64,000 bases of DNA. It comes from Halalkalibacterium ligniniphilum (GTDB lineage Bacteria; Bacillota; Bacilli; Bacillales; Bacillaceae_D). The stretch spans positions 1-64,000 of the forward strand of contig NZ_ANNK01000100.1 in assembly GCF_000334155.1 (NCBI RefSeq), in the 5' to 3' direction. Below, in pieces: positions 25,341-34,312 of the stretch. Positions within the stretch are counted from its first letter, which is position 1; the number at the start of each line of letters is the position of its first letter. The notes under the pieces are model-generated. The model ran no database searches, had not been told where the DNA came from, and was given only the letters and a program-made list of their open reading frames with translations. A program made the position numbers and the translations under genes.

Positions 25341-25864
25341 TTTTCACCTACTTTTTCATACTGTAGCTTTAATTGTTGTTTTGCACGTAGCATCCGTGTT
25401 TTGATTGCCCCTTCTGATACATTCATTATCTTCGCAATTTCTTGATAGCTAAGTGCATGAAAATAATGTAGAACAATCGGAATTTTATATTTTTCATCAA
25501 GCTGTTGAATCATCTCATGAAGTGCTCGCGTCACCTCATCAAAATGATCCTCAACATACATTTGTTCAGGTGCTTGACGTTGTAGTTCAATCGTTTTACG
25601 CTTCATCCGTTGTTCTTTTCGGTAAAAATCCCGAACAACATTTAATGTAATGGAATATAGCCACGTGGTGAATTTTCCACGGTCATGCTTATGCAAAAAG
25701 CGATACACTTTTAAAAAGACCTCCTGGGTCACATCTTCCACATGAGCAGATGAGACGCCTAATTGATAGGCAAATTTTTCGACTGTCTTCAGATGGCGCT
25801 CAATCAGTTGATGGAACGCATCATCCTCCCCCTTTTTTGCACGATTTAACAATTGTTCTTCCAT
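25337..25864 (-). CDS. ECF-type RNA polymerase sigma factor
   Basis: A 175-residue sigma-70 family protein with region 2 (FHQLIERHLKTVEKFAY to VTQEVFLKVYRFL and FTTWLYSITLNVVRDFYRK) and region 4 (LPIVLHYFHALSYQEIAKI-like helix-turn-helix, ending GAIKTRMLRAKQQLK). It lacks regions 1 and 3. The ATG at 25864 follows GGAGGTTAACC. It heads a two-gene operon with the anti-sigma. It is not close to B. subtilis SigX, which in that species lies beside resE; the exact ECF group needs a tree. Autoregulation is likely. Confidence 0.88.
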   Translation of the reverse strand: MEEQLLNRAKKGEDDAFHQLIERHLKTVEKFAYQLGVSSAHVEDVTQEVFLKVYRFLHKHDRGKFTTWLYSITLNVVRDFYRKEQRMKRKTIELQRQAPEQMYVEDHFDEVTRALHEMIQQLDEKYKIPIVLHYFHALSYQEIAKIMNVSEGAIKTRMLRAKQQLKLQYEKVGEK

Positions 25865-25912
25865 CGTGGTTAACCTCCGATTTTAGTGTACACCGTCCTA
25901 TGTCTACTCTAT

Positions 25913-25941
25913 TTAACGTCCACTTTCCCTGCAAGGTTACA
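25913..25941 (-). promoter_or_regulatory. Candidate autoregulated ECF promoter
   Basis: On the minus strand TGTAACC (25935-25941) is followed after about 17 bp by CGTTAA (25913-25918), an AAC-type -35 and CGT-type -10 as used by ECF sigma factors, about 50 bp upstream of the sigma gene. Short motifs, so tentative. Confidence 0.4.
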
Positions 25942-26141
25942 AGAATTTTTTCAGTTACAATTCCATTTAAAAAACGAGGACAACTCATTAAAACATCTAT
26001 TCTCTCAGCTAATGAGTCGCATGCTTTGGTTTTCATGCTGGCATTATCTAAGTGAACAGATTCATTGTTTATTGAGTCAGCCTCGTCATCTATTCTTCCT
26101 TTTTTAATTCGGCAATTCCCTATCAATCACAGTGAATCTCG

Positions 26142-27350
26142 CTATCCCCGCGTGCTTTTGACAAGGTCTGTCGAATGTTCCGTTAAATAATCAAGCGTTG
26201 CCGTTAGAAGGACTTTAGCAGCAACAAGCATGGCCCGTTCGTCAAAGTTGAATTTAGGGTGATGATGAGGATATACAATTCCCTCTTCAATATTTCCAGC
26301 ACCTGTAAAGAAGAAGCTACCAGGAACCTGTCGTAAATAATAGGCAAAATCTTCTCCTCCCATATTTGGAGCCATCTCATAGACGGTCGAAGTCACCTGT
26401 TTAGCAGCCTTCATTACCCGTTTTGTTTCAGTCGCCTCATTAATGACTGCAGGATACCCTTTTTTGTATGAGAAGTCGTACCCAGCGCCCATTCCTTCAC
26501 AAACCCCTTTAATGGTTTGTTCCATTTTCTCAATGATCATCTCTTGAACAGCTTCGTCAAAGGTTCGTACTGTACCAATAAGCGTCGCTTTGTCTGCAAT
26601 CACATTAAATGGTCCACCAGCCTGAAACGCCCCCACACTTAAGACTGCTGAGTGAAGAGGGTCCACATTTCGACTAACAATATGCTGAAGATTTTGCACA
26701 ACGGCTGCACCTACTGCGATCGCATCGACTGTCTCATGAGGAGAGGCGCCATGCCCACCTTTTCCTTGAATAGTTACTTCAAACTTATCGGTTGCGGCCA
26801 TAATTGCTCCTGTGCGATAGCCAATTTCTCCATATGGCATCGTTGACCATAAATGTGTCCCATATATCACATCGACGCCTTCTAAACAACCGTTGTTGAT
26901 CATTTCAATGGCGCCACCTGGTGCTAATTCTTCTGCAAATTGATGAATGAATACAACCGTCCCTGGCAAGTTTTCTTGCTCTTGCATTAGTACTTTTGCC
27001 ACAAGTAAAAGTGTTGCGGTATGACCATCGTGCCCACAGGCATGCATAACCCCAGGAACCGTTGATTCATAGTCAACACCCGTTTCTTCCTGAATAGGCA
27101 ACGCATCAAAGTCTGCACGAAGGGCAACCGTAGGACCTGGCTTACCACCTTTTATGTAGCCAACAACACCTCTGCCGCCAACGTTTCGTTTCACTTCAAC
27201 GCCAAGCCTTTCTAGATAATCGGCAATGAATGCAGGGGTCTTTTCCTCTTCAAAAGACAGCTCAGGGTGTTGATGTAAAAATCTCCGCACTTCTACCATT
27301 TCTGGATAGAACGAGGTTAATTTCTCTTTTAATAGCTCAAGCACGAACAT
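26142..27350 (-). CDS. M20-family amidohydrolase (N-acyl-amino acid/hippurate hydrolase type)
   Basis: A 402-residue M20D metallopeptidase/amidohydrolase. Metal-ligand motifs are VMHACGHDGHTA (Cys and His), HQFAEELAPGG (Glu-Glu) and the late VYPHHHPKFNFDE. The dimerisation domain lies between. Relatives hydrolyse N-acetylated amino acids, hippurate or indole-acetyl amino acids; the substrate cannot be fixed. It is monocistronic. The start at 27350 gives MFVLELLKEKL; the promoter is not identified. Confidence 0.85.
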   Translation of the reverse strand: MFVLELLKEKLTSFYPEMVEVRRFLHQHPELSFEEEKTPAFIADYLERLGVEVKRNVGGRGVVGYIKGGKPGPTVALRADFDALPIQEETGVDYESTVPGVMHACGHDGHTATLLLVAKVLMQEQENLPGTVVFIHQFAEELAPGGAIEMINNGCLEGVDVIYGTHLWSTMPYGEIGYRTGAIMAATDKFEVTIQGKGGHGASPHETVDAIAVGAAVVQNLQHIVSRNVDPLHSAVLSVGAFQAGGPFNVIADKATLIGTVRTFDEAVQEMIIEKMEQTIKGVCEGMGAGYDFSYKKGYPAVINEATETKRVMKAAKQVTSTVYEMAPNMGGEDFAYYLRQVPGSFFFTGAGNIEEGIVYPHHHPKFNFDERAMLVAAKVLLTATLDYLTEHSTDLVKSTRG

Positions 27351-27495
27351 CCCTCCACTTTTGATCCATCTACTATCTCTAGAATGATTGTACCTTTCTA
27401 CCAGAAAAAAGAAAACCGTGAAAACATCTCATCACCCTCTTTATCAAAGTGCAGTGTACCAAGCCATATATGACACGGTTCATAAAACATTAAAA

Positions 27496-27523
27496 AAGCT
27501 GATACCCGATTGGATACCAGCTT
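27496..27523 (-). terminator. Terminator of the small membrane protein gene
   Basis: In the minus transcript AAGCTGGTATCC pairs with GGGTATCAGCTT (two G-U pairs) and is followed by TTTTTTAA. It lies about 27 bp after the 35-codon gene, which supports that gene being real. Confidence 0.8.
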
Positions 27524-27549
27524 GGTCACAATTTTAAAAATACAGCTAC

Positions 27550-27657
27550 TTACTCTGAGAGGTCTGAGAACTTATAAAAACCGTATGCCATCGTAATGGC
27601 TAAAATCATTGCCATGAAACCGAATCCTAACACAGCCGTCAGTTGTACCAATGTCAT
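27550..27657 (-). CDS. 35-residue single-span membrane protein
   Basis: ATG at 27657 preceded by GGGGAGTGGAGTG encodes MTLVQLTAVLGFGFMAMILA, then ITMAYGFYKFSDLSE and TAA. One TM helix covers about residues 5-28, with a short polar tail. A clean Rho-independent terminator follows 27 bp later. It is a stand-alone cistron between an M20 hydrolase and a divergent small gene. I do not recognise a named family; the ribosome site, terminator and hydrophobic profile argue it is translated. Confidence 0.65.
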   Translation of the reverse strand: MTLVQLTAVLGFGFMAMILAITMAYGFYKFSDLSE

Positions 27658-27959
27658 GATTCACTCCACTCCCCATCCAAAAATACTTTGTGCTTCGTTT
27701 TTCTTTTAACTTATAAAAATAATAACATATGGTTTTTGTCTAATTCAGTGCTAAATGTGTCAATTCTCGTAACAGTTTTTTATTTTTTTAGACTTGTTTT
27801 GCATCTCTTGTTTTCTTTACAGAATGACATAATGAACATGATTCATCGTAATAATCCAAACAAAAGATTTGAAAATTCAGTAAAATTAAACTATACTATA
27901 TGTAATGAAATCGCTTTCAATTATCAACAGAGATCTTACAAACTAAAGGAGTGACTGTT

Positions 27960-28181
27960 GTGGTTTTAACGAAGCTTACAGATAAATCGCTCGTCACGAA
28001 TCAGGATTTGGAATTCAACCATCGTATCGGTTTGCCGATTGAAGTCTATTGCTCTAAGCGCGTAGAAACTCTTGCATTCGGTCGAATTGAGTCATACAAT
28101 GACCAATCCATAATTATTAATGGTCAATCGTTTAGTCGTCAATGTCATCTTTTTTTCGGGCATCCTTTTTTAACTTCCTAG
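27960..28181 (+). CDS. Small conserved-looking protein, function unknown
   Basis: A 73-residue protein without TM segments. The start is GTG 27960, eight bases after AAAGGAG; a GTG at 27951 falls inside that ribosome site and is not used. The C-terminal half (FGRIESYNDQSIIINGQSF) looks like a small beta-barrel. It is followed by a strong bidirectional terminator and is convergent with ypbF. The 300-bp region 27658-27959 upstream contains no other gene and should hold divergent promoters. Confidence 0.65.
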   Translation: MVLTKLTDKSLVTNQDLEFNHRIGLPIEVYCSKRVETLAFGRIESYNDQSIIINGQSFSRQCHLFFGHPFLTS

Positions 28182-28202
28182 CCTGGTTCGAAAATTCCAA
28201 CC

Positions 28203-28253
28203 GAAAAAAGAAGGGTTGTCTATCTTTGTTCGATAGGACACCCTTCTTTTTTA
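28203..28253. terminator. Bidirectional terminator
   Basis: AAAAAAGAAGGGTTGTCTATC pairs with GATAGGACACCCTTCTTTTTT around a short loop. It serves the small plus-strand gene and ypbF, whose stop lies at its edge. Confidence 0.93.
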
Positions 28254-28688
28254 TTTAAAAAATAAATTAATACCATAGTCTTTATTCATCTTATCATACA
28301 CTTGTTTTCGGTTATTCCACTGCTCTTCCGTATACCATAATTCCGTTGAACGTTCGATTAACTCTTCACGGAGAGCGTCAAATTCCTTTTCTGCTTTCTC
28401 ACTTTTCAAGTAATAATATTTCACTTGAAAAAAAGCAAAGGCAACCGCTAATGAAAGAAAGATGAAGCTACTATCCCCGCCGATTAATTGGAGCACGGAT
28501 GAAGGCTGCCTCGATGCATAGAAATAAAAGAAGTAACAAACAACAATAGCAATGAGACTAAGTCCAGTAAACGCCCATCGGCTCTTTAATTTGTCGTAAT
28601 TGTCCCACTTTTTCTTTCTCGTTATCAGCTCCTCTAGCATCACGATTGCCACCTCTGATGCTTCATTTTGCTTAAATGTCCAAAGCAA
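28251..28688 (-). CDS. ypbF: YpbF-like membrane protein (DUF2663)
   Basis: A protein of about 145 residues with ELITRKKKWDNYDKLKSRW, two TM segments (about 40-58 and 70-90) and a basic/acidic helical tail (YLKSEKAEKEFDALREEL). This matches the DUF2663/YpbF family and its expected location. The start is probably TTG 28688, six bases after GGGGAGG; an in-frame TTG at 28694 lies too close to that site. The function is unknown in all species I know of. Confidence 0.75.
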   Translation of the reverse strand: MLWTFKQNEASEVAIVMLEELITRKKKWDNYDKLKSRWAFTGLSLIAIVVCYFFYFYASRQPSSVLQLIGGDSSFIFLSLAVAFAFFQVKYYYLKSEKAEKEFDALREELIERSTELWYTEEQWNNRKQVYDKMNKDYGINLFFK

Positions 28689-28757
28689 GAGCAACCTCCC
28701 CCCTATTTTCCGGTTATTCTACCTATATGAAAGTGAGAGCTGGTTTAGTACGTATGC

Positions 28758-29012
28758 TTAAGACGAAAAGAACCGATCGATCCAGTACGGTGAGCTTAAG
28801 GCAACAATAACCAAAAGGATAAAAAGCAATAATAAAAAACGAACGAGCGGAAACTTTAGCTTCCATTTCATTTTATTTCTTCGGTTTCGGTGTACTTCAA
28901 TCCGAGAAGGTAGCTTTTCAGTCGCTTCCTCATTTGTTGATCTTGATCGTCTGTTTTGTACTTGTTCGCGTAAATTTTCTGCTTGATCCCGTTTATATCT
29001 TGAAGTCATCAT
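28758..29012 (-). CDS. Short YpbE-like single-span protein
   Basis: An 84-residue protein with a charged cytoplasmic part (SRYKRDQAENLREQVQNRR) and one TM segment (about 58-76, VRFLLLLFILLVIVALSS). It ends just outside the membrane. The layout and location between ypbF and ypbD resemble the N-terminal part of YpbE (about 240 residues with an outer LysM domain in B. subtilis), but the LysM part is absent and no remnant follows. It may be a shortened orthologue or an unrelated protein. AGGGGGA precedes the ATG pair at 29012/29009. Confidence 0.6.
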   Translation of the reverse strand: MMTSRYKRDQAENLREQVQNRRSRSTNEEATEKLPSRIEVHRNRRNKMKWKLKFPLVRFLLLLFILLVIVALSSPYWIDRFFSS

Positions 29013-29063
29013 AAATCCCCCTTTTTATTTATAATAAAGGTGAATGAATTTTTCTATCGGTTG

Positions 29064-29105
29064 ATGGAAAAAGGGCGGAGCTTAAGAGCAGGTTGAAGAT
29101 ACAAT
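29064..29105 (+). repeat. Dispersed intergenic repeat, family B, short copy
   Basis: tggaaaaagggcggagctta and the following bases match the first part of the repeats at 20270 and 49990. Only about 40 bp are shared. It lies in the gap between ypbE-like and ypbD. Confidence 0.5.
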
Positions 29106-29174
29106 GCTGCTTTATATCATGTTATACGATGGATGTTAACGACTTGTTTCATATATTTAAGGCAGAGGCAGCAC

Positions 29175-29753
29175 TTATGCATGTTTCGGTTTTTGCCGAA
29201 TAACAAGCCCTAAAATGCAATCGATTAGAAAATGGGCAAAAATCGTAACGAGCAAATTTCCTGTTACTAGAAACAGCCAGCCTAATAAAAAACTTATGAG
29301 CAAGACACTTAAAAATAAAACGGGTTTTTGCAAATAGCGAAAATGGATCAAAGCAAAAATCGCACTTGCAGCAAAAAGGCCAAACTGTGTTTGCAGCACA
29401 CCGCGAAACAGTGTTTCCTCAGCAACTGCGACAACAAATGCGAGAAAGAAGATGTGCGGAACAGAACGATTTCGAAAAACTCGTTCATTTATCCCTCCAT
29501 CATCCATCCAAGCTTTTGGTAAAGTACGATATAAAATGAAATCAATCAGAAGAACAAAAAGTGCTGCTCCACCGCCAAAGAGGAAGATTTGTTGAACGTC
29601 CCAGTGAAAATAAGCCCAAAAATCTACCCAACGCTCAAACAAAAAGAAACCTAAAACGACTGCAATAACAAACATGATTGCCTGTGATAAATAAAGATTT
29701 AAAAGAATTTCTTTGTCCGTCATCTGTTCAATCAATCGTTGTTGCCTTGTCAT
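29175..29753 (-). CDS. ypbD: CPBP-family intramembrane metalloprotease (YpbD)
   Basis: A 192-residue polytopic protein with the three CPBP (Abi/Rce1) motifs: EETLFRGVLQ, FALIHFRYLQ and HFLIDCILG. ATG 29753 overlaps the recS stop (ATGA) and follows GGGGGAGC, so it is coupled to recS. The frame is open to 29804. The substrate is unknown. It is the last gene of ypbB-recS-ypbD. Confidence 0.88.
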   Translation of the reverse strand: MTRQQRLIEQMTDKEILLNLYLSQAIMFVIAVVLGFFLFERWVDFWAYFHWDVQQIFLFGGGAALFVLLIDFILYRTLPKAWMDDGGINERVFRNRSVPHIFFLAFVVAVAEETLFRGVLQTQFGLFAASAIFALIHFRYLQKPVLFLSVLLISFLLGWLFLVTGNLLVTIFAHFLIDCILGLVIRQKPKHA

Positions 29754-31264
29754 GAAGCTCCCCCCTCTGACTGATGAAACAGTTGAGCTAATATGGTTTT
29801 CCAATCTGATTTTTTTTCTTCTCCCTCTTCTTTTCGTTTCTGATAGCTTTGATATGTAACCCCACAGTTATCACAACAATGAGGAGGCCGAGATTGTAAT
29901 GCTTCAGAAAAATGGGCTAGAAGCTTTTCTCTTCTACAGCTGTAAGAATGAATCCATCGTTCAAACTCGGTCAATTGTTGTTGTTTTTCCGCTCTACGCT
30001 GAGATACATGGTTCCTTAATTCAGCCTTAATGGCATCGGCTGAAAACCGTCGAACCTCCGTCCCCTTCATAATGCCACGCTCTTCTAAAAGGTACTTTAA
30101 TTGTCTCCAGGACGTTTCCGAACCACCAGAAATGATCCGAATCTGTTCTTCTTGCTCTTTCGTCAAGCGGCTTACATTCATGACCGCCTGAATGTAAGCA
30201 TCAATTTCTTGTTCGGACGGCAATTCTAAGTCCAAAAGAGAACGGGGGATTCCTTTGTCTTCTTGGCTGTAGAGTAAGATGGCAATGCTCTTTCGTCCAT
30301 CTCGTCCTGCCCGGCCAATTTCTTGCACATATGAGGCAAGCTGTGTCGGGTAATGAAAATGAATCACAAAACGAACATCCGGTTTATGAATACCCATACC
30401 GAAGGCGCTTGTACAGCAAATGACAGATAATTGCCCTTCCATAAATTGCTGCTGGATCAAAATCCGGTCTTCATTACTCATTCCTCCATGGTAATGACTC
30501 ACCTTATCAATCCCCGCTTCACGTAAGGCGTAACTGATTTTCTCTGTCCATTGACGGCTTGAAAAATAAATAATTCCTGGGCCTTTTAAGTTCTTTACGA
30601 AGGTAATGAGCGCCTGCAGCTTCTCCTTTGTCGAATGATACCGCTCAACCATCATCGCAATATTTGGTCGATCGACGCTATAGACAATGTTTGTTGCCTC
30701 ATGTAAACGAAGACGTCTTTTTATATCGTCTTGAACGTCTTTCGTCGCTGTCGCCGTAATTGCTAGGCACGGCGGCGTTCCAAGCTGCTTACGCACATCA
30801 GCAAGCCGTAAGTAATCTGGTCTAAATTCCTGCCCCCATTGGGAAATGCAATGGGCCTCATCAATGACAAAGTAGGACACCTTTTGACTGCGCAAAAGAG
30901 TGAGAACGGATGGTTGCTGCAGCATTTCAGGTGAAACATACATTAACTTAAAATGATGAATGCTGGCCATCACTTCTTTTCGTTTCTGTTCCGTTAAAAA
31001 GCTATTAAGAGCTGCAACTTGCTTGATTCCTTTACTTTTCAGCTGTTGAACTTGATCCTCCATTAATGAGAGAAGCGGTGAAACAACAATCGTGATACCT
31101 TCCGCCAAAAGTGCAGGGAGCTGATAGCATATCGACTTTCCCGTTCCTGTTGGAAGCATCGAAAAAACATCCTGCTGCTTGAGAAGTGCTTCAATTACTT
31201 CTTTTTGCCCCTCTCGAAAATCCGTAAAACCAAACCATTTTTTTAATGCTTGTTCGAGCATCAT
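29750..31264 (-). CDS. recS: RecQ-family ATP-dependent DNA helicase (RecS type)
   Basis: A 3'-5' superfamily 2 helicase acting in recombination and replication repair. It is 504 residues with motif I PTGTGKS, motif II DEAHCISQWG, TATATKDVQ and motif VI IQEIGRAGRDGR. The C terminus has a zinc-binding cluster (CRREKLLAHF with CCDNCG). The protein stops after that domain and lacks an HRDC domain, as in B. subtilis RecS (YpbC) and unlike the longer RecQ (YocI). It starts 1-2 bp after the ypbB stop. The neighbour YpbB carries the helix-turn-helix module often linked to RecQ. Confidence 0.93.
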   Translation of the reverse strand: MMLEQALKKWFGFTDFREGQKEVIEALLKQQDVFSMLPTGTGKSICYQLPALLAEGITIVVSPLLSLMEDQVQQLKSKGIKQVAALNSFLTEQKRKEVMASIHHFKLMYVSPEMLQQPSVLTLLRSQKVSYFVIDEAHCISQWGQEFRPDYLRLADVRKQLGTPPCLAITATATKDVQDDIKRRLRLHEATNIVYSVDRPNIAMMVERYHSTKEKLQALITFVKNLKGPGIIYFSSRQWTEKISYALREAGIDKVSHYHGGMSNEDRILIQQQFMEGQLSVICCTSAFGMGIHKPDVRFVIHFHYPTQLASYVQEIGRAGRDGRKSIAILLYSQEDKGIPRSLLDLELPSEQEIDAYIQAVMNVSRLTKEQEEQIRIISGGSETSWRQLKYLLEERGIMKGTEVRRFSADAIKAELRNHVSQRRAEKQQQLTEFERWIHSYSCRREKLLAHFSEALQSRPPHCCDNCGVTYQSYQKRKEEGEEKKSDWKTILAQLFHQSEGGAS

Positions 31265-31265
31265 C

Positions 31266-32327
31266 TTATTCTCCCAACTTTGCTAGCATCAATCGAATCA
31301 TAAAATAACTGGTCTCTTGGTTTAGCTCCTCTTTAATGACACGGAGCCGTTTTGTCTGCTTCGTTTGAACGATTCGTTTAATGTCCTCTTGAATCGATTC
31401 AGGAACAAAATCCCGAAGTGGAAAGGTAGGGATTTGTAAAGAGAATTCAACGAAATGATCTTCCACTGTGCTTATTTTTAATTTTCTTATACTAGCTATT
31501 TGTTCTAGGGAATACCCAGCTTGATAAAGCTTATACGTTTTTTCAGCAGATGCTGTAAGTGACTGTGATTCGTGTAAATCGCTGATAAATAAATGGAGCA
31601 GCGGAAACTGTTTCTTCTCACCTCTAACTGTTCGAACAATTCGTTGGATCAGTAATTGATGAAGCACATCTGCTTCGATGACCGTAATCTTAAGAATTGC
31701 AGCCACCTGCTCAAGCGTTAATCCATACCGCTTGTATCCACTTAATTGTTGCACAAAAATTTCCGCCTCTTGAGCTGGCACTCCCTCCAGTAATGCTGTC
31801 AGTTCATGATAAAGCTTGTCCAAACGTAATTGACGGTCTTCAATGCTGGTAGGAAGATGTTGTTTTACCCATCGATGAACCCTTCGATCAAGCGTGACAG
31901 GATAAAACTCATTTTCACCTGCAGCAAGATGAGAGAGCGCTTGAACATAAAGAGTGAGTCGAAGCCAAAAAGGCTTAACAAGCCCTTTTAAATTCCAGCC
32001 ATCTGCCTTTTTAATTGATGGATACTTTTGCAAAAATTCACGGCTTTTCTCTCTTCCTGCTTTTGTGACAGACGCATAGTTTTCATTTTGTAAGACGAGG
32101 CATCCAGATCGCTCAAGTTGTTTTACCGTTGAAGTGAAGCTGTCCCTCGTTAAAGCAGACAACAATCCGAAAAAGCCTGATAGGTGGAAGAGATGTCCAT
32201 CCTGAATCGTTTGAGCGGAACGCTTTCCCTGAAGCAAATGATAAGCCCCATAAATGGTTCGTTCTTCACCAAACGCTTCAAGCGTCGTCAAAATCAATCC
32301 TTCCGTCAACTCATTCAAAGACGTCAC
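31266..32327 (-). CDS. ypbB: YpbB, helix-turn-helix protein linked to RecS
   Basis: A 353-residue protein of the YpbB family, always encoded next to recS in Bacillus. The C-terminal part contains a HTH_40-type module (LYQAGYSLEQIASIRKLKIS) that is the same kind found at the C terminus of some RecQ proteins, so YpbB probably supplies that domain in trans. This is an inference from gene pairing; the biochemical role is not established. It heads the ypbB-recS-ypbD operon. Confidence 0.85.
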   Translation of the reverse strand: MTSLNELTEGLILTTLEAFGEERTIYGAYHLLQGKRSAQTIQDGHLFHLSGFFGLLSALTRDSFTSTVKQLERSGCLVLQNENYASVTKAGREKSREFLQKYPSIKKADGWNLKGLVKPFWLRLTLYVQALSHLAAGENEFYPVTLDRRVHRWVKQHLPTSIEDRQLRLDKLYHELTALLEGVPAQEAEIFVQQLSGYKRYGLTLEQVAAILKITVIEADVLHQLLIQRIVRTVRGEKKQFPLLHLFISDLHESQSLTASAEKTYKLYQAGYSLEQIASIRKLKISTVEDHFVEFSLQIPTFPLRDFVPESIQEDIKRIVQTKQTKRLRVIKEELNQETSYFMIRLMLAKLGE

Positions 32328-32591
32328 CCTCCCATCCTTTCTCCTATAAAATATTGTAGCAAAATAGCGAGAAAAATGGGTTTATTTACGCTTAAGTCGG
32401 GAAGAGTTAATCATAGCGAGCCGAGATGATTGCAAATTCATTGGCTTTATCGATACGTGCTAAAAAAGGAATGCGAGCAAAAAAAGAGTTTTACTCTAGC
32501 TAAAATCTTATAATCCAGTATGAGAGATAAGCATTAATGTTGAAGGTTCACTGTTTTTCTGTATATTCTTGAAACTTGACTGATTTCGTTG

Positions 32592-32984
<393 letters not shown>

Positions 32985-32993
32985 TTCAAGAAA

Positions 32994-33036
32994 TGCTGCA
33001 GGCGCTTAGCGGCACCTGTAGCTAGACAGCTTGGAA
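32994..33036 (+). repeat. Dispersed 3'-flanking repeat, family A copy 1 (after fer)
   Basis: tgcaggcgcttagcggcacc followed by tgtagctagacagctt. The end tgtagctagacagctt is identical after serA (36391-36406), and gtagctagacagctt is present in reverse at 49831-49845. It lies between the stop of fer and its terminator, so it is transcribed with fer. Confidence 0.75.
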
Positions 33037-33060
33037 CTTTAATACTTTCTTATTCATTTA

Positions 33061-33090
33061 AAAAAGATGGTGAAAGCACCATCTTTTTTT
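33061..33090 (+). terminator. Terminator of fer
   Basis: AAGATGGTG and CACCATCTT form a 9-bp stem with a 4-base loop, flanked by A-run and T-run. Confidence 0.9.
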
Positions 33091-33123
33091 CTTTTATCAG
33101 GCCTACTAAAAAGCCGTAATTTT

Positions 33124-34197
33124 TTACGGTCTGTTCTTTTCATCCCATAATGTTAGACCTTCAAGGGCTAACATCACATTATTTGACCAAATTTCTGAAA
33201 AAGCCTTGAACGGGAGAGGATTTATTCCAACACCTACCTCAATTGTAAAGCCTGGTCGCCCTGTTTCTTGGATAAACCAATCTTTGTAACCACCATCGCT
33301 GTCAGCTGTGCGAATCGGGCTGTATGAGCTCACAAGGGATAATCTTGTCACCATCTCTTCACTCTCAAGGGGCTCTAAATTCCTGTACCCCCAGTAAATC
33401 ACCTGTCCCTGTGAATGGAAAGCAAGAACATAAGCAAAATTGTACCAAAGAGTGTACTCATAAACCGCACGTGCTTCAGGCTCCGTCAATGGGGCAGATC
33501 CACTATAATGACGAGACCATGGCTGCTGAGGACTTTCTTTTGCTTCCTCCTCCCATCCAGCTGGCCATTGATGATTCAAATCGACCCCACGTATATTACT
33601 GGACCAATGATCAAATTGTTGACTACCCTTATTAATCGATAAAACCTCATTGTAAAAAGGATGAGACGGATAAATTCCTTGCTGGACGAGCTCCACCCCG
33701 TCAGGATTAACAAGAGGAACCACATGGAGAGTTACTTTACGCAGCCATGTGTTAACGTCATACCCAAAAAGTTTCTCATTTTTAGACCTCACATTTGCAA
33801 GTTTACATAAAAATGTTATGAGAAACTTTGTTGTTAACCATTCATTGGCATGCCAGCCACCAGAATAGAAAATCGAAACAGGTCCACTCCCGAGCTTAAA
33901 TGCATAAATCGGTTTTTTCATAACAGAATACCCAATAATCGACTGCTTAACCCCTCTCTTCTCCAACTCAGGAAGATCCTTTTCTAAATCAGACGGTCCA
34001 TATTCACACACACATTCGTATGGATTCTTTTCATAAGTAAATTTCTGATTCGTTGGGATCGTGATTGTCATTCCTGGTTGAACATACGCCTTTTCATTTT
34101 TAAGAAATGAATTTGCCTTGACAAGATCGATCGGGCGTACGTGATGGGCAACGGCAATTTTTGCAATCGTGTCTCCACGATTTACTTGATAGTTCAT
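33124..34197 (-). CDS. LysM-M14 zinc carboxypeptidase (gamma-D-glutamyl-diaminopimelate peptidase I type)
   Basis: A 357-residue peptidoglycan peptidase with one N-terminal LysM (about 3-47) and an M14 domain. Zinc and catalytic residues are visible: H116 and E119 in GGWHANEW, the later zinc His in AFHSQGQ and the general-base Glu in FTIEVGVG. It is close in layout to endopeptidase I of Lysinibacillus sphaericus, which cuts the gamma-D-Glu-mDap bond in spore and cell-wall peptides. There is no signal peptide. ATG 34197 follows GAGGGGGAG; the frame is open to 34218. It is divergent from serA. Confidence 0.85.
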   Translation of the reverse strand: MNYQVNRGDTIAKIAVAHHVRPIDLVKANSFLKNEKAYVQPGMTITIPTNQKFTYEKNPYECVCEYGPSDLEKDLPELEKRGVKQSIIGYSVMKKPIYAFKLGSGPVSIFYSGGWHANEWLTTKFLITFLCKLANVRSKNEKLFGYDVNTWLRKVTLHVVPLVNPDGVELVQQGIYPSHPFYNEVLSINKGSQQFDHWSSNIRGVDLNHQWPAGWEEEAKESPQQPWSRHYSGSAPLTEPEARAVYEYTLWYNFAYVLAFHSQGQVIYWGYRNLEPLESEEMVTRLSLVSSYSPIRTADSDGGYKDWFIQETGRPGFTIEVGVGINPLPFKAFSEIWSNNVMLALEGLTLWDEKNRP

Positions 34198-34257
34198 GCT
34201 ATCGACTCCCCCTCTCACTTTAATGTATGAGAAATTTTTAAAATAAGAAGAAGCTAA

Positions 34258-34287
34258 TTGACAAATGTCCTTCTAGTGTGGTACATT
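34258..34287 (+). promoter_or_regulatory. Probable serA promoter
   Basis: TTGACA (34258-34263), 18-bp spacer, TACATT (34282-34287), placed just before the T-box leader. Confidence 0.65.
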
Positions 34288-34312
34288 ATCAAGCAATTAA
34301 ATGAATTTTTTG

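Noticed and set aside
25337-25864. Assignment of the ECF gene as sigX
   Set aside because: Sequence and location differ from B. subtilis SigX, which lies next to resE; left without a symbol.
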